Origin: Alphaproteobacteria bacterium
Lineage (GTDB): Bacteria; Pseudomonadota; Alphaproteobacteria; RF32; CAG-239
NCBI GenBank assembly: GCA_017557925.1
Contig: JAFYWO010000089.1
Coordinates: 1-14,203 of the forward strand
Reading direction: 5' to 3'
Length of the DNA stretch: 14,203 bases
The notes below the pieces were generated by a model. That model worked only from the letters and a program-made list of their open reading frames with translations. It had not been told where the DNA came from and searched no databases. Shown piece after piece: positions 7,744 through 14,203 of this stretch (its first letter is position 1; each line of letters opens with the position of its first letter). The translations under genes were made by a program, and so were the position numbers.

Positions 7744-7832
7744 CGTCATCAATCCAGTTAAAAAATAATCAAGCTTATTCTTCTGGGCTTTCCATTTATG
7801 GATCACCACTGAGCTCCGCTTTTCGTGATGAT
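7744..7832. repeat. Probable remnants of a palindromic intergenic repeat
   Basis: Two pieces look related. At 7802-7832, ATCACCAC and GTGATGAT form a near-perfect 8-bp inverted repeat (one G-U when read from the minus strand) around a GAGC...GCTT inner hairpin. At 7744-7757, the minus strand reads CTGGAT joined directly to TGATGACG, like the two ends of such an element with the middle lost. Short palindromes beginning CTGGATCACCAC and ending GTGATGACG are, from memory, scattered between genes in several alphaproteobacteria. The assignment needs other copies from the genome. Confidence 0.4.
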
Positions 7833-7893
7833 GAGAGAGTCCACCTTATGATAAAGAAAAAGGCAAAAATTCCATCACTTTTTTGCAATAAAC

Positions 7894-7921
7894 AAAAAAA
7901 GAGAGCAATCTCTTGCCCTCT
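7894..7921 (-). terminator. Rho-independent terminator of adhE
   Basis: On the minus strand a 9-bp stem, AGAGGGCAA with TTGCTCTCT (one G-U pair) and a GAGA loop, is followed by a run of seven T. It begins 24 nt after the adhE stop and faces the lipoprotein terminator across the gap. Confidence 0.88.
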
Positions 7922-7945
7922 TTTTCACTAAATTATGAAACGAAA

Positions 7946-10573
7946 TTACATTTCAAAATCTGTAACACCATCATAAGCCAATTCATAAAGTTTTTTAATT
8001 TCTTTAATCAATGGATATCTTGGGTTAGAGCCGGTGCATTGGTCATCAAACGCAAGAGCCGGCAATGTTTCCATAGCTTTCTTAAAATCTTCTTCTGTGT
8101 ATTCACCTTTGATTGCAAACCACTCTTTGATAGAAGAAGGAATACCGACTTTTTTCTTTAATTCTTCAATACCTTTGATAAGAGCAGATACTTTTTCATC
8201 ATCTGTATTACCCTTAAAACCTAAAGATGCTGCATATTCAGCATACATAGCCTTTGCATTAGGAAATCTGTATTGAGGAAAAGCACATTGTTTTGTCGGC
8301 TTATCTGTTGCATTATAACGCACAACTTGTGAAATCAACAAAGCATTTGCTACACCATGAGGAATATTAAATGCTACACCAAGCTTATGCGCCATAGAGT
8401 GACAAACACCTAAAAAAGCATTTGCAAAAGCCATACCCGCTATAGTAGAAGCAGCATGCATTCTTTCTCTTGCATAAGCATCTGCTGTTGCGTAAGATGT
8501 TGGCAAATAATCAAATACCAAACGACCAGCTTCAACAGACAAACCTCTGGTATATTCTGTTGCCATAGCAGAAACATAAGACTCAATAGCGTGAGTAAAC
8601 ACATCAATACCCGAAGCAGCACATAAACCTTTTGGCATAGATTGAACAAGCTGACTGTCAACAATCGCCATATTAGGTGTTAAAGCATAATCAGCAATAG
8701 CATATTTTACACCTTCATTATCATCTGTAATAATAGAAAAAGGTGTAACTTCAGAACCTGTTCCCGATGTTGTCGGAATAGCTACCATATAAGCTTTCTT
8801 ACCTAATTCCGGAAAATCAAAAATACGCTTACGAATATCCATAAATCTCATAGCTAAATCTTCAAATTTAAGTTCAGGATGTTCATACATCAACCACATA
8901 ATTTTTGCCGCATCAATAGGAGAACCGCCACCTAATGCAATAATCACATCAGGTTCAAAAGAATATAAACCATCAATCGCCATATTAACTGTTGTCAAGT
9001 CAGGGTCAGGATGTACATCAGAAAATATCTTATAAGTAACACCTATTTCATCTAAAACATCAGTAACTCTTTTTGTGTATCCCAAATCAAACAATGCTTT
9101 ATCTGTTACAATAAATGCTCTTTTTTTGCCTTTTAATTCCTTTAATGCCAATCCCAAACAACCAGGTTTAAAATAGATTTTTGGAGGTACTCTAAACCAT
9201 AACATGTTTTCTTCACGTTTAGCAACACTCTTAATATTCATCAAATGTTTTACTCCTACATTTTCACTAACAGAGTTACCGCCCCAAGAACCGCAACCCA
9301 AAGTCAATGATGGTTCAAGCCTAAAGTTATAAATATCACCAATAGCACCTTGAGATGCCGGACAGTTAATCATTACACGTCCGGTAATCATCAAATGACC
9401 ATAATATTTAATTCTATCATCATTTTGTTTATTGGTATACAAAACAGATGTATGACCACGTCCACCAAAAGACACCAATTCTTTAGCCTTATCAGCACCG
9501 GTTTCAAAATCTTTAGCTTCATACATTGCAAGCACAGGAGACAATTTTTCTGCAGAGAAAGGTTCTTCCGGACCTACTTTTGAACATTCGGCAATCAAAA
9601 CTTTAGTTTCTTGAGCAACTTTAATACCAGCCATTTCTGCAATTTTATAAGCAGGTTGTCCAACAATTTGAGAGTTCAAATGTCCGTCAATCATTATCAC
9701 TTTTGAAAGCTTACTTTTCTCTTTGGCATTCAATAAATATGCGCCTCGTTTAACAAATTCTTTTTTTACTTCTTCATATACTTTTTCAACCACAATAACA
9801 GATTGTTCAGAAGCACAAATCATACCATTATCAAAAGTCTTACTCATTAAAATGGAAGAAACAGCCATTTCAATATCTGCAGTTTCATCAATAAGGGCAG
9901 GCGTGTTACCTGCACCAACTCCGAGAGCCGGTTTACCGGAACTGTATGCAGATTTAACCATTCCCGGACCACCGGTAGCTAAAATCAAATCAGCTCCTTG
10001 CATTAAGCTTTGTGTTTTCAAGATGCTCGGTTCTTCAATCCAACCGATAATATCTTCAGGAGCGCCAGCTTTTACTGCTTCTTCCAAAATAATGCGTGCC
10101 GTTTCTATTGTGCATTTTTTTGCTCTCGGATGAGGTGAAAAGATAATGCCGTTACGAGTTTTTAATGCAATTAAGCACTTAAATATCGTTGTAGATGTAG
10201 GATTCGTTGTAGGAATAACACCTGCAATTACACCAACAGGCTCAGCAATTTTAATTAAACCGTTTTCTTTATCTTCATCAATTACACCACAAGTTTTAAC
10301 ATTTTTAAATTTATTGTAGATATACTCAGATGCAAAATGGTTTTTGATAACTTTATCTTCAACAATTCCCATACCTGTTTCATTTACAGCCATTTGAGCT
10401 AACGGAATTCTCAAAGAACTTAACTTCAAAGCTACACGTCTAAAAATATAATCAACTTGTTCTTGACTATATTCTGCAAATTTAACCTGAGCTTTAGAAA
10501 CTTTGGAAATTAAAGTTTCAATATATTTTTTTTCTTCTTCTGCGGCTAATGCCTCTTTGTCCTCTTTCGCCAT
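7946..10573 (-). CDS. adhE: Bifunctional acetaldehyde-CoA/alcohol dehydrogenase AdhE
   Basis: This 875-residue protein compares with 891 in E. coli. The N-terminal aldehyde dehydrogenase half (about 1-440) reduces acetyl-CoA to acetaldehyde and shows the catalytic Cys253 in NGMICASEQ and the GVGAGNTP stretch. A linker follows, then the C-terminal iron-dependent alcohol dehydrogenase half (about 460-870), which reduces acetaldehyde to ethanol. It has the NAD-binding GGGSPIDAAK (548-557) and the iron ligands Asp657, His661, His725 and His739, all present at spacings matching E. coli. The enzyme regenerates NAD+ in fermentation and in relatives forms long spirosome filaments in the cytoplasm. 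The ATG has GGAG 10 nt upstream. No clear promoter or Rex/FNR-type box was found in the 138 bp before it, and no terminator separates it from the glycosyltransferase, so read-through is possible. Confidence 0.97.
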   Translation of the reverse strand: MAKEDKEALAAEEEKKYIETLISKVSKAQVKFAEYSQEQVDYIFRRVALKLSSLRIPLAQMAVNETGMGIVEDKVIKNHFASEYIYNKFKNVKTCGVIDEDKENGLIKIAEPVGVIAGVIPTTNPTSTTIFKCLIALKTRNGIIFSPHPRAKKCTIETARIILEEAVKAGAPEDIIGWIEEPSILKTQSLMQGADLILATGGPGMVKSAYSSGKPALGVGAGNTPALIDETADIEMAVSSILMSKTFDNGMICASEQSVIVVEKVYEEVKKEFVKRGAYLLNAKEKSKLSKVIMIDGHLNSQIVGQPAYKIAEMAGIKVAQETKVLIAECSKVGPEEPFSAEKLSPVLAMYEAKDFETGADKAKELVSFGGRGHTSVLYTNKQNDDRIKYYGHLMITGRVMINCPASQGAIGDIYNFRLEPSLTLGCGSWGGNSVSENVGVKHLMNIKSVAKREENMLWFRVPPKIYFKPGCLGLALKELKGKKRAFIVTDKALFDLGYTKRVTDVLDEIGVTYKIFSDVHPDPDLTTVNMAIDGLYSFEPDVIIALGGGSPIDAAKIMWLMYEHPELKFEDLAMRFMDIRKRIFDFPELGKKAYMVAIPTTSGTGSEVTPFSIITDDNEGVKYAIADYALTPNMAIVDSQLVQSMPKGLCAASGIDVFTHAIESYVSAMATEYTRGLSVEAGRLVFDYLPTSYATADAYARERMHAASTIAGMAFANAFLGVCHSMAHKLGVAFNIPHGVANALLISQVVRYNATDKPTKQCAFPQYRFPNAKAMYAEYAASLGFKGNTDDEKVSALIKGIEELKKKVGIPSSIKEWFAIKGEYTEEDFKKAMETLPALAFDDQCTGSNPRYPLIKEIKKLYELAYDGVTDFEM

Positions 10574-10711
10574 AATATTTTTTCTCCATAAAATTTACAA
10601 CTATCGCTAACAATAATACAATACAAAAAATTAACAAGGTCTTTAAAACCATTTTAAAAACACTTAATATTTCGTATTGTTACGTTAAAAAATATAACCA
10701 AAGACTAGACA

Positions 10712-11623
10712 TTATATATACAAGTTATTATTTTTATTATAAGTCTTATAATACCAATCAATCTTTTTTTTGATATTATCAATAATCATCTTTTCTTTTT
10801 TGTTTTCTAAATTTGCTTCTTTAACCTTAAGCATCAGTTCATCATATAAAACCAACCCGTCAATAAAGATTTTTCTGTTCATATAAGAAGACTGAGTAAT
10901 CCCTTTAGGATTATATCTATAGTAATACTCTGCCCCTTTAACAAAACTTATCCTTTTGGCATTTAATGCAACAAGCGAACTAAACCACTCATCTTCAAAA
11001 TGCAATTTTCTTTCTAAACAATAAATGTTGTATTTTTTCAAAAAACTTTTTTTGTATATTTTATCCCACTGTTGACCAACATTGCCAATCAAATATGATA
11101 TATCTTCAGTAAACTCCACTCCTTTTGGCAAATAATCTTCCCCAAAAGTATTATTTATTTGTTTTCGATTATCGTCAAAGCGGATAAATTTTTCAATAAC
11201 ACTCACATCTGCATCATATTTTTTTGCACCTTCATATAACTTAAAAAAATAATTTTCATTTACAAAATCATCGCTGTCTACAAAACCTATATATTCACCT
11301 CTTGCCAATTTCAAACCCCTGTTTCTTGTCTTTCCAACTCCTTTATTTTCTTGGCTATAAACCCTAAATCTACCATCCTTTTTTTGAAACTTTTTTATAA
11401 TCTCCAAAGAACTGTCCGTAGATCCGTCATCAATTATTATAAACTCTATTTCTTTTAACGTTTGTTTTTCTAAACTTCTCAAGCATTCATAGACATACTT
11501 CTCACTATTATAAACAGGAACAACAACGCTTACTTTTATTTTACTGCTAAAACTTAAATACCACCAAGTAGCAAAAATTCCCAACACTACAATTCCAAAT
11601 ATAATACAAATCTTTTTTATCAA
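10712..11623 (-). CDS. Membrane-anchored family 2 glycosyltransferase
   Basis: This 303-residue protein has an N-terminal hydrophobic anchor (about 4-24) and then a GT-A fold: VSVVVPVYNSE at 31-41, the nucleotide-binding DDGSTD (65-70), GxGKTRNRGL (about 96-103), the metal-binding DSDD (116-119) and the likely catalytic-region FEDEWF (209-214). The C-terminal part is Lys/Asn/Tyr-rich. The family transfers sugars from nucleotide sugars to cell-envelope polysaccharides or lipid carriers; the substrate cannot be told. An N-terminal single anchor is less usual in this group. The start is TTG at 11623-11621: AAGGAG lies 7 nt upstream and no Met occurs before the catalytic domain. At about 29% GC in sampled lines it is the AT-richest gene here, which hints at acquisition. 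No other sugar genes are nearby. Confidence 0.9.
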   Translation of the reverse strand: MIKKICIIFGIVVLGIFATWWYLSFSSKIKVSVVVPVYNSEKYVYECLRSLEKQTLKEIEFIIIDDGSTDSSLEIIKKFQKKDGRFRVYSQENKGVGKTRNRGLKLARGEYIGFVDSDDFVNENYFFKLYEGAKKYDADVSVIEKFIRFDDNRKQINNTFGEDYLPKGVEFTEDISYLIGNVGQQWDKIYKKSFLKKYNIYCLERKLHFEDEWFSSLVALNAKRISFVKGAEYYYRYNPKGITQSSYMNRKIFIDGLVLYDELMLKVKEANLENKKEKMIIDNIKKKIDWYYKTYNKNNNLYI

Positions 11624-11630
11624 TACCTTA

Positions 11631-11636
11631 CTCCTT
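11631..11636 (-). promoter_or_regulatory. Shine-Dalgarno that fixes the TTG start of the glycosyltransferase
   Basis: The minus strand reads AAGGAG, 7 nt before TTG at 11623-11621. This complete Shine-Dalgarno supports the non-ATG start and inclusion of the hydrophobic N-terminus. Confidence 0.8.
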
Positions 11637-11685
11637 GCTATTAAGCAAAACTAACATTTTTTCCTTAAAAAAATATTAGCACCTA

Positions 11686-11712
11686 ATTATATTTTTTATA
11701 CCCCAAAAACAA
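11686..11712 (-). promoter_or_regulatory. Possible promoter of the glycosyltransferase
   Basis: On the minus strand a TATAAT (11691-11686) is preceded at 15 nt by TTGTTT (11712-11707). The -10 is perfect, but the spacer is short and the region very AT-rich, so chance is possible. It lies back to back with the ftsH promoter. Confidence 0.35.
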
Positions 11713-11720
11713 AAAAGCTA

Positions 11721-11749
11721 TTGAGTTTTAATTGTGAACACTCTATATA
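11721..11749 (+). promoter_or_regulatory. ftsH promoter, heat-shock-like
   Basis: TTGAGT (11721-11726), 17 nt, TATATA (11744-11749), with the -10 extended upstream as CTCTATATA (11741-11749). Position for position this repeats the layout before dnaK (TTG-N17-C[CT]CTATATA). The leader is about 50 nt. Confidence 0.65.
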
Positions 11750-11807
11750 TAAAAAATGACTGATATTTATTATTTTTTTAACTTACAACGTTAGGATTTG
11801 TTAATTT

Positions 11808-13673
11808 ATGAAAACATCAAAACAAATACTTTATTGGCTTATAGCTTTTGTTGCTTTAAGCATATTGCTAAACGGTTTTAATCCAGATACAAGACTTTTA
11901 AAAACGACTCCTATTGCCTTTTCAGATTTTATGAACAGTGCAGAAGAAGGTCTTGTTGATAGCGTAACCATCGTAGGTCACGACATTTCCGGAACATATA
12001 CAAACGGCACACAATTTAAAACTTATGCTCCGTTTGACCCTAATATGGTAGAAACCTTACGCAAACAAGATATAAAAATAGTGGCAAAACCAATAGAAAA
12101 TGCCGAAACCACATTTTGGGGTATTTTTATTTCTTGGTTCCCAATGCTTTTACTTGTTGGTGTATGGATATTTTTTATGCGCCAAGCAAACTCAGGCAAT
12201 AACAAAGCTATGAGTTTCGGTAAATCTCGTGCCAAACTTGTAGAAAACTTAAAAAAGGTTACTTTCAAAGATGTTGCAGGAGCAGATGAAAGCAAGCAAG
12301 ATTTAGAAGAAATAATAGACTTTTTAAAAGACCCGCAAAAATTCCAACGTCTTGGCGGTAAAATTCCAAAGGGTGTTTTATTGGTTGGTCCTCCGGGAAC
12401 AGGTAAAACTTTACTAGCCAAAGCAGTTGCTGGTGAAGCAAACGTTCCTTTCTTTTCAATCTCTGGTTCTGACTTTGTTGAGATGTTTGTGGGCGTTGGT
12501 GCATCTCGTGTTCGTGATATGTTTGCCCAAGCCAAAAAAAATGCTCCTTGCCTACTTTTTATAGATGAGATTGATGCTGTTGGTCGCCATCGTGGCGCAG
12601 GCTTAGGTGGTGGTAATGATGAGAGAGAACAAACCTTAAACCAACTTTTGGTAGAAATGGATGGTTTTGATGCAAATGAAAATATCATTTTGATAGCAGC
12701 CACCAACAGACCTGATGTTTTGGATCCTGCTCTACTTCGTCCCGGTCGTTTTGACCGTCAGGTAACAGTAAACAATCCTGACGTTAAAGGACGAGAAGAA
12801 ATCTTAAAAGTCCATACCAGAAAAGTTCCTCTTTCCAAAGATGTTAATTTAAGCGTTGTTGCACGAGGAACACCAGGTTTTTCAGGTGCAGACCTTGCCA
12901 ATTTGGTAAACGAAGCCGCACTTTTGGCAGCTCGTAAAAACAAACTTAAAGTATCATCTTCAGACTTTGACCAAGCCAAAGACAAAGTCTTAATGGGTAA
13001 TGAACGCAAATCTATGGCTATGGATGAAAAAGAAAAGCAATTAACCGCTTATCACGAAGCAGGACACGCTATTTGTTCTTTAAATGTAAAAGATACAGAC
13101 CCGATACACAAAGCAACAATCATCCCAAGAGGTAGAGCTTTAGGTATGGTTCAACAACTTCCTGAAAAAGACAAATATTCCTACACTAGAGCACAAATGT
13201 TATCACGTTTAGCTATCCTTATGGGCGGAAGAGTTGCCGAAGAGCTTAAATTCGGTTATGATGCCGTTACTTCTGGTGCTTCATCAGACATTAACGCCGC
13301 CACAAATTTGGCTCGTGCAATGGTTACCGAATGGGGAATGAGTGATGCACTTGGCCCAATTCGTTATTCAGAAAATTCTAATGAGGTATTTTTGGGACGT
13401 TCTGTCACACAAAACCAAAATATGAGTGAAGAAACTGCTCGTTTGGTAGATGCGGAAATTAAACGTTTAGTTACAGATGGATACGAAGAAGCCAAAAAAA
13501 TCTTAAACAAACACAAAAAAGATTGGGAAACTTTAGCTTCAGCTCTTATGGAATACGAAACTTTGACCGGAGATGAGATAAAAGACGTTATCGCCGGTAA
13601 AATAGTTGACAAGTCAAAAGATGCTCCCGTTCCTGAAGAAAAGAAAACAAAGTCTTCTGTTCCGGAACTTTAA
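11808..13673 (+). CDS. ftsH: ATP-dependent zinc metalloprotease FtsH
   Basis: This 621-residue protein has the usual family length. Two membrane helices (about 7-23 and 104-124) flank a periplasmic loop. The AAA+ domain has Walker A GPPGTGKT (194-201), the pore loop MFVGVG (226-231), Walker B LLFIDEID (249-256) and the RPGR arginine finger region (311-314). The protease domain has the zinc site HEAGH (416-420) with the third ligand probably Asp494 in SSDINAA. It forms a hexamer in the inner membrane that pulls out and degrades damaged membrane proteins and short-lived regulators. [18 protein letters not shown] resembles alphaproteobacterial homologues. The ATG has AGGA 11 nt upstream, a slightly long spacing. 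It stands alone, with its own heat-shock-like promoter and terminator; tilS, often upstream in other bacteria, is absent. Confidence 0.98.
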   Translation: MKTSKQILYWLIAFVALSILLNGFNPDTRLLKTTPIAFSDFMNSAEEGLVDSVTIVGHDISGTYTNGTQFKTYAPFDPNMVETLRKQDIKIVAKPIENAETTFWGIFISWFPMLLLVGVWIFFMRQANSGNNKAMSFGKSRAKLVENLKKVTFKDVAGADESKQDLEEIIDFLKDPQKFQRLGGKIPKGVLLVGPPGTGKTLLAKAVAGEANVPFFSISGSDFVEMFVGVGASRVRDMFAQAKKNAPCLLFIDEIDAVGRHRGAGLGGGNDEREQTLNQLLVEMDGFDANENIILIAATNRPDVLDPALLRPGRFDRQVTVNNPDVKGREEILKVHTRKVPLSKDVNLSVVARGTPGFSGADLANLVNEAALLAARKNKLKVSSSDFDQAKDKVLMGNERKSMAMDEKEKQLTAYHEAGHAICSLNVKDTDPIHKATIIPRGRALGMVQQLPEKDKYSYTRAQMLSRLAILMGGRVAEELKFGYDAVTSGASSDINAATNLARAMVTEWGMSDALGPIRYSENSNEVFLGRSVTQNQNMSEETARLVDAEIKRLVTDGYEEAKKILNKHKKDWETLASALMEYETLTGDEIKDVIAGKIVDKSKDAPVPEEKKTKSSVPEL

Positions 13674-13692
13674 AGTTTCAATTTCTTAGCCC

Positions 13693-13719
13693 AAAGGCAG
13701 GTAAATACCTGCCTTTTTT
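13693..13719 (+). terminator. Rho-independent terminator of ftsH
   Basis: A perfect 10-bp stem AAAGGCAGGT / ACCTGCCTTT (13693-13702 with 13707-13716) with an AAAT loop runs into six T (13714-13719). It begins 19 nt after the stop. Confidence 0.94.
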
Positions 13720-13788
13720 ATTTTAGATGATTTGTTTAATTTTATATTTATATCAAGCAACAACACCGATTTAGAATTATAAAAAATA

Positions 13789-13817
13789 TTGCTAAAAGCA
13801 AAAGTTTATGTTATAAT
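13789..13817 (+). promoter_or_regulatory. Sigma-70 promoter of the ankyrin-like gene
   Basis: TTGCTA (13789-13794), a 17-nt spacer and TATAAT (13812-13817), with TG one base before the -10. It leaves a short leader of about 25 nt that includes the AAGGAG ribosome-binding site. Confidence 0.8.
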
Positions 13818-13847
13818 GCTTAAAAATTATCTTTTAAGGAGCACATT

Positions 13848-14203
13848 ATGGATACTCAAGAATTAAATACTCTTATTGGGCAGAAGATGATAGAGTTTAT
13901 ATTAGATGATAAGATGCCTGAAGACATAAAACTTAGTAGATTAGAATTCTTTTTAGATAAAGGTCCTGATGTTAATGCACAGATGTATGGAAAAAGCTTA
14001 TTAACGCATACAAAAGAGAAGTTAAAAAATAAAAAATTTGAAGATTTGTTAGTTATTCAAGGTGCTAAAGAATGGGTAATTTCTGAAGAAGAAGCTTTAG
14101 AAATAGGTCGCCAATTTTGGACTTTTCTTGAACATTTAAAAAGTGCAGAGGAAATTAAAGAGCTTGTAATTAAAGGTGCTAATGTTAATGCGAAAAAATA
14201 TGG
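13848..14203 (+). CDS. Ankyrin-repeat-like protein, cut by the window edge
   Basis: The ATG at 13848 has AAGGAG 6 nt upstream and a good promoter; 118 codons are open to the edge. Two stretches fit the second helix and hairpin of ankyrin repeats: LEFFLDKGPDVNAQMYGKSLL (about 32-52, degenerate) and KELVIKGANVNAKKYG (near the end). Between them is a divergent helical part rich in Glu and Lys. There is no signal peptide, so the visible part is probably cytoplasmic or exported by another route. Ankyrin proteins bind other proteins and are frequent in host-associated alphaproteobacteria, where some are effectors; nothing here shows export. Function unknown. Confidence 0.8.
   Translation, partial: MDTQELNTLIGQKMIEFILDDKMPEDIKLSRLEFFLDKGPDVNAQMYGKSLLTHTKEKLKNKKFEDLLVIQGAKEWVISEEEALEIGRQFWTFLEHLKSAEEIKELVIKGANVNAKKY

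Noticed and set aside
7720..7782. Minus-strand mini-frame of 19 codons running into the lipoprotein terminator
   Set aside because: Its last codons are simply the terminator hairpin, with no ribosome-binding site or conservation evidence.
10590..10711. Promoter or Rex/FNR box upstream of adhE
   Set aside because: Only weak matches (TTAAAG-N17-TATTGT) and a 4-bp CGTA...TACG palindrome were found, which are not enough to call in AT-rich DNA.
12023..12706. Open minus-strand frame of 227 codons
   Set aside because: It lies inside ftsH on the other strand, with Ser/Pro-rich shadow composition and no signals of its own.
1..14203. CRISPR array, tRNA, rRNA, insertion sequence or phage genes
   Set aside because: No direct repeats with unique spacers, no cloverleaf or rRNA-like sequence and no transposase or phage protein could be found.

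Overview
The window looks like a piece of an AT-rich alphaproteobacterial chromosome, probably from an anaerobic or host-associated lineage. DnaK and FtsH both read as proteobacterial (most like alphaproteobacterial) housekeeping proteins. The full-length fermentative AdhE points to life without oxygen. The ankyrin-type proteins and the very large repeat-rich surface protein fit a bacterium living in or on a host, such as the uncultured gut alphaproteobacteria. The placement rests on sequence resemblance only.

Layout, left to right. Positions 1-2214 (minus) hold the first 738 residues of a very large secreted protein that runs off the left edge. It has a signal peptide, an ankyrin-like repeat, a hydrophobic segment with eight glycines, three identical-spacing Cys pairs, and then a long run of beta-solenoid-like repeats that ends in an exact 25-residue (75-bp) period. 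Next is a flotillin-like membrane protein (2345-3832, minus) with a textbook TTGACA-N17-TATAAT promoter, divergent from dnaK (4031-5944, plus). A 470-bp AT-rich gap follows, containing the dnaK terminator and a strong promoter with a roughly 225-nt leader, and then an unrecognised lipoprotein (6415-7671, plus). This converges on the bifunctional aldehyde-alcohol dehydrogenase adhE (7946-10573, minus). Between them lie two face-to-face terminators and what looks like a degraded palindromic intergenic repeat. A membrane-anchored family 2 glycosyltransferase with a TTG start (10712-11623, minus) is divergent from ftsH (11808-13673, plus). An ankyrin-like gene (13848 onward, plus) is cut by the right edge.

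Most genes appear to be single transcription units with their own promoter and hairpin terminator, so this is not an operon region. dnaK and ftsH share a promoter layout (TTG-N17-C[CT]CTATATA) that fits a heat-shock sigma-32-type promoter of alphaproteobacteria, which would link chaperone and membrane protease in one stress response. The flotillin and the lipoprotein, which flank dnaK, both lack a visible Shine-Dalgarno sequence, unlike their neighbours. The flotillin is also clearly richer in GC (about 47% in sampled lines, against about 35% for dnaK), so one or both may be acquired genes. The glycosyltransferase is the AT-richest gene (about 29% GC in sampled lines).

The most unusual object is the partial surface protein at the left edge. 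Its domain order (signal peptide, ankyrin, Gly-rich hydrophobic segment, Cys-pair modules, repeat passenger) is not one I can name from a described family.
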